Of a DNA stretch of 64,000 nt, positions 55,292 through 64,000 are shown one piece after another; the first letter of the stretch is position 1; each line of letters starts with the position of its first letter. The position numbers and the translations under genes were made by a program. Origin of the DNA: Sipunculus nudus (taxonomy: Eukaryota; Annelida; Sipuncula; Golfingiida; Sipunculidae); NCBI GenBank assembly GCA_026874595.1, contig CM049306.1:29689519-29753518 (forward strand). The letters are read 5' to 3'. Below the pieces are notes generated by a model, which saw only the letters and a program-made list of their open reading frames with translations, made no database searches and was not told the origin of the DNA.

Positions 55292-58200
55292 CTACAACAA
55301 TACCAGTATTTATGTTATCAAGTGTCTCAACTGTGTAAAAATAATGCCAATTCTGAAAAAGAACACATTTAAAACAACTAGTGTCTCATAATTTCTTCAC
55401 ATGCACTTTATTTCCCATGGTCCACTGTACCATGGTGATCTCTGGCTACATCAGCTCATTTGTGAGTTGGGAAAAATGTATAAGAATTTTCATATATTGC
55501 AGTTCAGGTCATACTGCAACATGCAAACTTCCTTAGTGGTTAATGTATGCCCCTTGAGAACGCAGTGAGGTGACGAGGGATACCTTCCTGACAGCCTGAG
55601 GGGCAGGCTCCAAACCGTAATCTAGAGAACATATTTACTTCTACCATCTATCATACACCAGTGCACCGATACAATACTAAGGCCAATAAAAATTTTGACC
55701 CACCGCATCATAAATTTTTATCTTGATTTTTATCTTTCAATCAGATAAAATAATACCATTTCAATCAGATTTCCTTTGTTATGTAGTGCTTTTACCTGTT
55801 TAGCCATAAAATCCTGTTATTTTCATCTTTTCCCTGATCATATGACATTTTTACCAAAGACACAAAAAAAAGTTTAAAAATACAAGGGACCCATGGGTCA
55901 CGGCGCTCAGCTGAAGTTTGAAATTTTAGCAAATGCAAAATATGCAAAATATTCTATTGTAATGTTTTTCATTTATATAAGCATATGAGAACCTAACAGG
56001 AAAGGGGCCCTCCTACTTGGTTATAGTAAAGTTCTAAATATATGATTACAAACTAATACTCTGACAAGACTGTCATGAAGAAAAACAGTAAAAGTGTTGA
56101 GATACTGTGATGCATATGAAATATTTACGGATGGACAGGCAAGTGGACAGAATGGACTAATACCTTTATTTCACTTTCAAGGGAATAATGCATTTAAGTT
56201 TATATATAAGCATATTTTTTTAAGCATATCCACTTTTTCCATTAATAGTTTTTATCTGATTCATTTTTTTATTTACAAGTTTTATAAATTTGTAATTAAA
56301 AAAAACCTGAAAATATAAGTTAAAATATTAGAATTCTAAGTTGCAATCATTATATATCCAGAGTGTAGCTCATATTGGGTCATACTATGCATACACATAT
56401 ATTTTATTTTTTTAAATCACAAATGTTTATACTGAAATTAAAAGAAAATAATGCCACAACATGGCATCTACAAGATTATTCCTTGAATCACTATTTAAGT
56501 TTTGCACATTGGAGTTTTAAATACATGCATAATTTTATTCACTAAAATAAAATAAAAGATTTAGTAAATTTGATAAAATAAAAACATCTTTTCAAATAAA
56601 ATATGCACACTGTTGGTTGACTGAGGGACAAACGATATCATTATGCTGATTACTATCTCGGCTATAATTTATTACTGGAATTAATAGTCAATTTCACACC
56701 TGGTGAAGTTTTTACTCTTCTGAAGTAAGAATTTACTTATCTGTTAAACATCCACACTTTCATCACAATACACTACTTTGTCAACACAATTAAATGTGCA
56801 TTTTAATCATTGTACCCTGGTGGTACATTTCAAAATCTAAAATGTAGCATATCCAAGAATAAAAGAAAATACAGAAAATTATAACATTCATCTAGTTAAT
56901 GCACCATCGGGAGGGGGGGGGGGGGGGGAGTGCAGGGCGGAGTGGAAGCCTGCTTGTAGTGGCCAAGCTGGGCCAAGGCAAGCTGCCTGGGGTGGATTAC
57001 ATAATGCAAGTGAAGGCTGTGTTACTAGGTGGGCTAGATGTAAACAACACTTGACATGGTGTATGAAAACTTGAATAAAAGCTACTCTTTTCAATCAATC
57101 CCTTTGAAATTTCAGATTTTAAAAGATTAAATCCTTATGTATATATGCTGTGAAAATTAAATCAACAGTGCTTACAGGGAAAAAATGTGTCATTGCCAAA
57201 GTTGGACAAAATTTAAGGTATTGATTTTTTATTTATGCTAATAACTTGAAAAATTTGCAAAATTCAGATCTAATTTTGGGTAAACAATTGAATCTTGATT
57301 AAATAAAGTTATATTCCTGAAAAAAGTCTTCAGCTTCAGCAATTATCATGTAAGGTGAGTAAATATATTTCCTGATTTTTTAAAAATTGCATTATATTTG
57401 GGCCCATAACTTCAAAATAATACCTAATACTGACCTAATTTGTGGTATGTTCATAGAAAATGTATGGAAAAATATAAATACTAAATATGATCAAAAACAG
57501 ATCAGTGGTTTTGATATTAGGCAGCCTTGAAGTGTAACAATGGCTTTTTTATGGAAAACAGAGGTTTTTCCTTAATATATCGAAGGAACGAAGTCCTAAT
57601 GACCCAATTTTCGGTATGGTAGGAGATTATGGGGACATCTAATGGTATGCAAAATTTTGGAATCGTAGGTCCAACAGTTTTAAAACGTGCCCTGTTAACG
57701 GCCGGACGGACAAAGGACAAAGGACCACGACTATAGCTCAGATGACTTACAGTCAGCTGAGCTAATAATAGCATCCTCCCGCACTGATTTATGGAAGAAA
57801 ATGCCTTAAGATTGATATGTATCAATATGTTGACAATATATCCAAAAAACTCCTACACTTACATTAAACTAGTGCCCAGGGCATTTAATATAAGTAGGCA
57901 ACCCATTGTGTGCAAAACGAAGTATCATTATCTACAAATCAATCATCATCTGATTGGCTGGTGCATGATCAATTTAATCAGCGGTTCCATTATTCATTAT
58001 TCTTGAAACCTTAAGGCAACACCATGGTGAACTTTAACAAAGAAGAGCTAGGATTCAGAATCTGAACTCTGATACTTTATGCACCATGTCATGTTTTGTA
58101 TGATGTGCCAAGTATCACGATACGCTGATACTTTATACACCATATCATGTTTTTGTATGGTGTGCCAAGTATCACGATACTCTGATACTTTATACACCAT

Positions 58201-61200
58201 ATCATGTTTTGTTAGGTATGCCAAGTATCACGATACTCTGATACTTTATGCACCATGTCATGTATTTTATGGTGTGCCAAGTATCACTATACTCTGATAC
58301 TTTATACAACATATCATGTTTTGTTTGCTATGCCAAGTATCACGATACTCTGATGCTTTATGCACCATGTCATGTATTGTATGGTGACCCAAGTATAACA
58401 GTACTCTGATGCTGTATGCACCATGTCATGTATTGTATGGTGTCCCAAGTATAATGATACTCTGATGCTTAATGCACCATGTCATGTTTGTATGGTGTGC
58501 TAAGTATCACGATACTCTGATGCTTTATGCACCGTGTCGTGTATTGTAAGGTGTGCCAAGTATTACGATACTCTGATGCTTTATGCACCGTGTCATGTAT
58601 TGTATGGTGTCCCAAGTATAACAATACTCTGATGCTTTATGCTTTGTATCGTGTGCTAATGAATCACGATAAGTATTGTATTATAAGATTATGTATTGTT
58701 AAGGCCCTACTCAAAACTGTTCTCCTACATCAGAGACTTATGAATCAAGCAAACGTGCCACATATAACCCTTCCTACAGGAAAGAAAATTCTCCCCCAAA
58801 CAAAACTGACCATGATGGTGGCCTGGTCATATGTATACATACCTCTGCTTGGTGGTTCTCTGCGGTCATCTGGCCTGTTGTCCCTTCCTTTAGTGGGAGA
58901 CCCATGTGACTCTGGAAGAGAAGTACTCCTAGAAACATTTTCTACAGATACAGCAAGGGATTCCATACTATGACTTATGTTTATTAAGAATTAAAACAGT
59001 ATACAGTTGCTGGCTGGTAAAACAGTTTCTGTCCACTGCTGATTGGTAAAATTATGTTTCTGTTCACTTTAAGCAGAAAAGTCTTCACCAACCTTTGTGG
59101 CAATACCAGTGTGTCTGGCTCTGTCAAAATTAGTAGATAAATTCTGTGCCACACTTTGATGAAACAGCTTGCCTCTCAAGAAATTAAGTTATACCTCAAA
59201 CTTTGTACTTAACAGATTGGTCTACACATTTCCATTTGAAGGCGGTTACATTAACACTGTTTAACCCGATGATTGAGAAACAAGCTGGCCTGTAATTAAA
59301 TAGTAATACAACTGGCTGTAGTTACCTCTACCTCTCCAGCTTTCTTCTCTGCCTCCGTCGCCGTCCCTCCTCCATGCCCCTCTGTCCTCTCTGTCATCCC
59401 TCCTTGGCGGTCCACGGTCCCTGTAATCATCTCTAGGTGGTCCTCTGTCACGGTCGCCACCTCTGTCACGGTCACCACCTCTATCACGGTCGCCACCTCT
59501 ATCACGGTCTCTCCAGCTTCCACCTCCTCGCTCGTCACGGTCACGGGGCGGACCACGGTCTCGCCATCCACCACGGTCGCGATCTCCCATGCGGTCACGG
59601 TCACCCATGCGGTCACGATCGCCCATGCGGTCACGATCTCCCATTCGGTCACGGTCTCCTCCACGCCAGTCATCACGATCACGTGGTGGACCTCTGTCAT
59701 CTCGGGGTGGTCCACGATCACGCCATGCACCACCCCCACCACCACGATCCCTGTCACCACCACGATCTCTCCAGCCACCACCACGTTCCCCTCCGTCATC
59801 ATCTTGACGTTGCCTGTCTCGCCAGCTCGGTCTGTCATCACCACCCTGACGATCCCTCCAGGCACCTCCTCTTGGTTCATCTCTGCTCGGTGGAGGACCT
59901 CTATAAATGGTCATTAATGTCAAATTTATATTCATTATAAAATCATCTGAAACTAACTTAGGCCAAATATGCAATTTTTAAAAAGACACCAATTCCTCCA
60001 GCCTAACATCTATGTGCCAACATGATGAATGAAACCTTGTCTAATAAAGACTAGGGCTGGGTATCGGTTCGCATCTTCCGGTGCAATACGTATTGCGATA
60101 CAGTTAATTAGATACCGATACGTATTGACGATACGTTTCATTTTTCTTTGTATATCATTTCTTAATAAAAGCTCTGTTTCTTGTTTTTATGTTTTTTTAT
60201 TATTTTAACATACAACATATTTAGTATGCTATGTACTTAAGCAGCTTAAGCTTGATATTAAATAAATAAAAAAAACCAGTTGCTTTTAATTATTAAAATC
60301 TATCTGATCAAGACTAGCAAAATCTTGATCTTCTTTTAGCCCTAATTAGCATCCCCCCCCCCCCCCCCCGGCACAAATATGTTTTATTGCATTTGATGGG
60401 ATAGATCATAGGCTGTTTTTTTATGTCTTTTAATAACACAGTTTTGTACAATTCTGTGAATATGAATCCCCTTAGTCACTCTCCTGTTTGTACAGGATTT
60501 GTCCCCAGGCTTTAACCATTTGTTTGACATCTGATGTCGAACGCGGGAGTTCCAAGTAACCTATGACCGGCTGCGTAAATAAAAAAATAGAGTGAATGTA
60601 CCTTGTTCCTAGTAGCAATATGTGATGTGAATATCACTTTAATTAATAAAAATAAACGTTATTATCATTCTCCTATTATCGCTCACATGCGCCTGCTTGT
60701 CATGGAAGTACTGATGTGCATGCGTATATGCATTTATTAACAAGTCTTAAAAGCCAAAGCAACAAATATATAGGCTGCAGTGCATTTACATTTATATATT
60801 GTCATGGTTATATGTAAAGTTAGAGTTAGAATTCATGGTCCCAATGATATATCGATATATTGATACGGCCCTAATAAAGACCCACTTGGTTTAGTGACCT
60901 CTTCAATATAAGGACCACTTTTCATGGTCCCAATGTTTTTTTCTCTTCATATCAGACCTCTCTTAGACAACTACCTTGGAAATGTGACCACTCTATCAAG
61001 GTGATTTTGGTGGTCATAATTTGGAGGTTAACTGTACATTTAAGCCTTTTCTGTCGACTTGCTGAAGTCAAATATCCCGCTTATTTTGAAGTTTCACGCT
61101 CAAAACTTCTATACAGTAGAAAAAATTGCTTGAGGCAAAATGAATTTTCACTGCAATCAGCTAAATTATGATTCAAGCTACCATGATATTCTTTTATAAA

Positions 61201-64000
61201 ATCAAGATATTTCATACATCTATATTTTTATAAATGTTAGATGGTGCTAAGAAACAAAAGAAAAAAAACTATCAAATCCAAAGATTTTAAATTCTTTTGT
61301 TTCGAGGTAACCACCTCCTTTTTTTAAAGCTAGCTTAACTAAGTCAAGCCTGCCATAGGTAAATGCCCCCCAAAAAGAGTAAGTGGTCTGGTAAAAAAAG
61401 TAGCCTTCTTTGAAATAAAAAGTGAAAAAAAAGTAAAATTAATGCCAATTTCCCATATTTTTATCACAAACTGAATATAAAGTGTGTATATATTTCAATC
61501 CAAATGTCAGAAATATATATTGCACATCCCCTGCATGAAGATTTGGGCATTTTCCACACATTGTGATGCATGCTGGACATTTGCACATACAAAAATTGCC
61601 AAGTGTCCCATTCTTGTTCAAACTGGACTGTTAAAGTAGGAGAGAAATTAGTATTTTCAACAGTTTTTTTTTCTCACTTAAAATAAAAAAGAGTAAAAAA
61701 ATGAGTGCTGATAAAATAAGCATCATTTTCAGTAAATCCTAAAAAAAAGTGACTCTTTTTAACTAGAGTGATTTGGCAGGTCTGTATGTATGTACATCAG
61801 CAGAATTCCATTCTGGTTTGGACTACATGACAGAGCAGTAGCACATGATTCCTCTCATTCCTCTGGTTTGTGAGTGAAACACAGCCTTCCCAATAACAGT
61901 GTTTGCTCACCTGGGTCGGGGCTGACCTTTAAAAATTTCACTGCCTTGGCTGAGATTCAAACTCACCATCTCCCAGCTTTGAGTCCTGTGCCCTACCTGT
62001 AGACCACAGAAGCCAAAAATTCAAAGTCCCCCCCCCCCCCAATTAATCCTGTAACCCACCTGTCTCCTCCGTCACCACCACGCGGTTCATCACGACCACG
62101 ATCTCTGCGCCACTTTTCTTCCTCTCGTATATCCCTGGACACCCCACGCCATGCCCTCTCCTCTCTCTGAGGTGGCTCTGCACGCTCTCTGCTACGCCAG
62201 GTCGACTCTGTCCTGGGTTCATCTGCGGGTCCTCTGTCATCCCTCCTGTCAGGTCCATCATCTCTGTCATCTCTACAACCAGCCAAGATACAGTATACAA
62301 CAAGAATGGTCATCAATAGAGAGCGTACCTCCACCAAGATAAAACCATTACACTGGATCTTCCCCTTAAGCAGATCCACACCATAATTAAACAGAGTCTT
62401 CCCTGGCCTTTGTCCTACCCCTCCACAAATTTTAGTAAAAATATGTTTAACTTTTGCCTGATACTGTAGGCAGATATACAAACAGACAAGGGTGAAAACA
62501 ATCTAATGGTGGAGAGAATAATTATGACTTAAAAGAGTACTGATGAACTTGGAAGTTCACTATTTACTTTCAATTGACCTACCTTTCTTCATTCTAATCT
62601 GACTTAAATATATTCATATTTAATTCACACAATATGACCTGAATGTTTCCAGAAAAAAGTGCAATCAAGTTTCCCAAGTAAATCATGAATCTTGCACTAA
62701 AGCTCAGCAGTCCTGTCAGAATTCAGTATAGTATATCAGTATAGTATATAAGGAATTTAAGAAAATACCTGGTGCCATTTTAATCTGTTGCCTAAATTGG
62801 TATTTCAATGTAAAATTTGACTGAAATATTGTACAAGGTTCATCATATATTGCAATTTCTCAGTGAACTGCAACATGCAAACTCCCTTGTAGTTTAGTGT
62901 ATGCCCCTAGAGAACGCAGTGAGGTGACATGGGATACCTTCCTGACAGCCTGAGGGGCAGTAGACCAAGATAGAATATTTGCAACCATGTTTAGACATGT
63001 ATAAAATTTCTTCATACTGCTTCTATATTCCTGTTATAGCTGACAAAATTAGGGAGTAGAATATGACCTCTAACCATCTTAAGAAGACCTCTGAAAATAA
63101 GACTGTCTCAAACTACAGGTAAATAAACACATCATACACAATAAACAATACAAATTGCAAATGTAAAGAAAATTTGTCCTAAACAATTCCCTGACGTGCA
63201 TTGATCAACATCTGCCTCACTGGGCACATTCTAGTAATTCTGATCTACACCCTCTCCCTTACATACCTTGGTTTATTCCAGCGTTCTTCGCGGGCTTTCT
63301 CCCTCTCTCGCCAGCCCCCCTGTGTGGCTCTGGGCTTCCATGCACCCCTGCTCTCTCCCTCCTGAGGTGGCTCATCCCTTTCTCGTCTCCAGCTGCCGCT
63401 TCCATCTGTTTCATCGCGATCACGTTCACTTTGACCTGAGCGCCAATCACGTTCCCCTTCACGAGGCTGTGCCCTATGACATGATAAATTTTCATAATAA
63501 TGAGCTCATTCCCTTAAAATTATAATAATACAGATGAAATATGATGAAACAGGTCCCAAAAGACCCATAAAAACTGGAAATTTTTCCCTTTACAACTGAT
63601 TACATATTTACAAAATCTCATCTGGTCTATATAATGTAAATCACTTCTAAGGACTGTATGTTTCCACTATTCTTAGTTCGAAGATTAATGCTTTTATCAT
63701 ATTTCCAAAGCTTCAATGGTGTATATCTAAAATCAGGTTTTGCATCCTTACAGTTAAGAACTGAAAACATGACCCATACTCTTTATCACAAAAGAGATTA
63801 TAATAAAATCACTACATACCTGGGTCTTTCTCTATCCCTTTGCATTTCTTCTCTTTTCCTACGTTCCCTTTCTTCAATCTCCAATTCTCGCTGTTTCTGT
63901 TTTTCTGCTATCTCTTCAAGTTTGCGTAGTTTTTCTTGATATTCAGCCTCTTCCTGGGCACGTTTCTCTTCTGCAAGTCTCTCCTCTTCTTCACGTTCTA
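55230..64000 (-). CDS. EIF3A: EIF3A, eukaryotic translation initiation factor 3 subunit A, C-terminal 411 aa (5' part outside window)
   Basis: Join (minus strand) 64000(partial)-63820, 63473-63267, 62272-62060, 59900-59326, 55291-55230; GT-AG introns, phases 2, 2, 2, 1. EIF3A is the scaffold subunit of the cytoplasmic eIF3 complex bound to the 40S ribosome. Seen in order: a helical spectrin-like stretch (EAEYQEKLRKLEEIA then RELEIEERERRKREE; human AEYQEQLKKLEEIERKKRQR), GGWREREKAREERW (human GGWREKEKAREESW), Arg/Asp-rich DDRGP repeats with DRDRMG and DRDRGG hexamers, and the end QEDDGWTTVRR (human DEDGWTTVRR). The human tail uses ten-residue DDDRGPRRG repeats; here six-residue units dominate. 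The PCI domain and N-terminus lie beyond 64000. Confidence 0.95.
55490..55620. repeat. Dispersed repeat, paired with 62835-62955
   Basis: Shares CTGCAACATGCAAACTYCCT, GAGAACGCAGTGAGGTGAC and GATACCTTCCTGACAGCCTG then AGGGGCAG, in the same orientation. It is about 125 bp with a sharp right boundary and could be the tail of a SINE. Confidence 0.65.
55680..57810. mobile_element. AGGCC-family MITE interrupted by a family A element
   Basis: 55680-55882 matches the left part of the intact MITE at 51746 (AGGCCAATAAAAATTTT; TTTCCTTTGTTATGTAGTGC; CCTGATCATATGACATTT). 57765-57810 matches its right part (GCATCCTCCCGCACTGATTT then ATGGAAGAAAATGCCTTAAG). The family A copy lies between. The left inverted repeat has an internal deletion and the right one is truncated. 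Confidence 0.75.
55883..57764 (-). mobile_element. Family A element, best-preserved copy (~1.9 kb)
   Basis: Begins CAAGGGACCCATGGGTCACG and ends CAGATGACTTACAGTCAGCT then GAGCTA. It has no long frame; a ~40-residue frame starting near 56094 recurs in the 5.3-kb copy but is repeat DNA. A 16-G tract lies at 56913-56928. Confidence 0.75.
58060..58680. repeat. 56-57-bp minisatellite, EIF3A intron
   Basis: About 11 units of CTGATGCTTTATGCACCATG, TCATGTATTGTATGGTGTGC, CAAGTATCACGATACT. Each contains the near-palindrome AGTATCACGATACT. Open frames over it (58079-58297 and the start of 58527-58973) reflect the repeat. Confidence 0.93.
58858..58911 (-). CDS. EIF3A: EIF3A penultimate exon
   Basis: Acceptor CTCTTCCAG before 58911, donor AGAG/GTATGT. 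Encodes SHGSPTKGRDNRPDDRREPP and SRG across the junction. 54 nt, starts and ends in phase 1, so it is in frame whether included or skipped between the 59326 exon and the terminal exon. The 1238-nt / 411-aa length in the gene entry is the sum without this exon; with it the visible product is 429 aa. Confidence 0.85.
58981..59325. other. EIF3A intron, no other feature seen
   Basis: Plain AT-rich intron between the penultimate exon and the repeat-coding exon. Confidence 0.4.
59326..59900 (-). CDS. EIF3A: EIF3A exon with in-frame hexapeptide repeats
   Basis: Acceptor CCATTTATAG, donor AGAG/GTAACT (59332 with GTAGAG is an alternative in the same phase). 575 nt of Arg/Asp/Gly: SRDEPRGGAWRDRQGGDD, four DRDRMG units (plus-strand 59580-59660), several DRDRGG units (59445-59510), RRDDREDRGAWRRDGDGG and REESWRGR. 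The 18-bp period leaves other frames open too, including a 167-aa antisense frame; only this one joins its neighbours in phase. Confidence 0.93.
60020..61036. mobile_element. TACAGTG-family MITE split by the hAT element
   Basis: The left remnant TGAAACCTTGTCTAATAAAG ends at the hAT target site. The right part continues CCCACTTGGTTTAGTGACCT, AAGGACCACTTTTCATGGTC and ends GTGGTCATAATTTGGAGGTT then AACTGTA. Joined across the target duplication it reads as one MITE like 38393-38560. Confidence 0.65.
60052..60873. mobile_element. hAT-type non-autonomous element with perfect 8-bp target duplication
   Basis: 822 bp. Ends TAGGGCTGGGTATCGGTTCG and, in reverse complement, TAGGGCCGTATCAATATATC. Flanked by ATAAAGAC at 60044-60051 and 60874-60881. 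The subterminal region is rich in GATACGTATTG-type motifs. No transposase frame; a 17-C tract lies at 60353-60369. Confidence 0.85.
61037..61879. other. EIF3A intron, no gene seen
   Basis: AT-rich intron. The minus-strand frame at 61439-61621 has several Cys but no recognised zinc-binding spacing, splice context or repeat partner. Confidence 0.4.
61880..62017 (-). mobile_element. tRNA-derived SINE, EIF3A intron
   Basis: The minus strand reads GTGGTCTACAGGTAGGGCAC, AGGACTCAAAGCTGGGAGAT and GGTGAGTTTGAATCTCAGCC (B-box-like GTTTGAATC), then a CTGGGTGAGCAAACACTG-type tail. A 13-C tract (62028-62040) abuts it. Confidence 0.6.
62060..62272 (-). CDS. EIF3A: EIF3A exon (DDRDDGPDRRDDRGP)
   Basis: Acceptor GGTTGTAG, donor GACAG/GTGGGT. 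Encodes DDRDDGPDRRDDRGPADEPR, RAWRGVSRDIREEEKWRRD and RGRDEPRGGDGGD. Confidence 0.93.
62273..63266. other. EIF3A intron with dispersed repeat copy
   Basis: AT-rich. 62835-62955 is the second copy of the 55490-55620 repeat. Nothing else recognised. Confidence 0.45.
63267..63473 (-). CDS. EIF3A: EIF3A exon (GGWREREKARE)
   Basis: Acceptor GTCATAG, donor CCAAG/GTATGT; phase 2 both ends. Encodes AQPREGERDWRSGQSERDRD, SGSWRRERDEPPQEGESRGA and GGWREREKAREERWNKP. The longest open frame here is a different one and should be ignored. Confidence 0.93.
63820..64000 (-). CDS. EIF3A: EIF3A exon, partial at right edge
   Basis: Reads EREEEERLAEEKRAQEEAEY then QEKLRKLEEIAEKQKQ and RELEIEERERRKREEMQRDR. Donor CCCAG/GTATGT below 63820, phase 2. 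Highly charged single helix. Confidence 0.95.

Noticed and set aside
59296-59940. 194-aa minus-strand frame and 167-aa plus-strand His-rich frame
   Set aside because: Shadows of the 18-bp coding repeats in EIF3A; only the Arg/Asp frame joins neighbouring exons in phase and matches the family.
63259-63495. 78-aa frame beginning MKIYHVIGHS
   Set aside because: Shifted relative to the EIF3A frame in the same exon; the phase-consistent frame gives GGWREREKARE.

Overview
The window is nuclear DNA of an animal, most likely a lophotrochozoan and probably a bivalve mollusc. Three conserved metazoan genes are split by GT-AG introns in AT-rich sequence. The introns are full of miniature inverted-repeat transposons, tRNA-derived SINE pieces, minisatellites and G/C homopolymer tracts. 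The three gene models were built by hand from splice sites and reading phase. Every intron phase closes in all three. The mollusc assignment rests on repeat character and is an inference.

Layout. (1) 832-13599, minus strand: a complete four-exon clarin-like tetraspan membrane protein (291 aa). (2) 13600-13771: a 172-bp head-to-head promoter interval with a CCAAT box and a YY1-like site. (3) 13772-52629, plus strand: a complete 20-exon BRD8 gene (701 aa), the bromodomain subunit of the TIP60/NuA4 acetyltransferase complex, with a 14.8-kb first intron. (4) 52630-55229: convergent 3' ends. (5) 55230-64000, minus strand: the last five exons (411 aa) of EIF3A, running off the right edge. It carries the charged Arg/Asp-rich C-terminal repeats and the conserved GWTTVRR tail.

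Functional links. The three genes act in different processes: membrane/hair-bundle biology, chromatin acetylation and translation initiation. Clarin and BRD8 are linked only by a shared promoter interval. BRD8 and EIF3A are linked only by convergent ends. I see no operon, no CRISPR array, no functional tRNA or rRNA gene and no intact transposase or reverse transcriptase.

The most unusual structure is in BRD8. The 3' end of exon 15 together with its 5' splice site has been amplified into a 50-bp tandem array holding about twelve consensus-like donor sites. A longer, nearly identical copy of the exon lies inside it and could serve in frame as a mutually exclusive exon. The exon 12 donor is similarly triplicated at 47-bp spacing. 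Two nested transposon insertions can be read directly: a hAT-type element with a perfect 8-bp target duplication, and a 1.9-kb element inside a smaller MITE.
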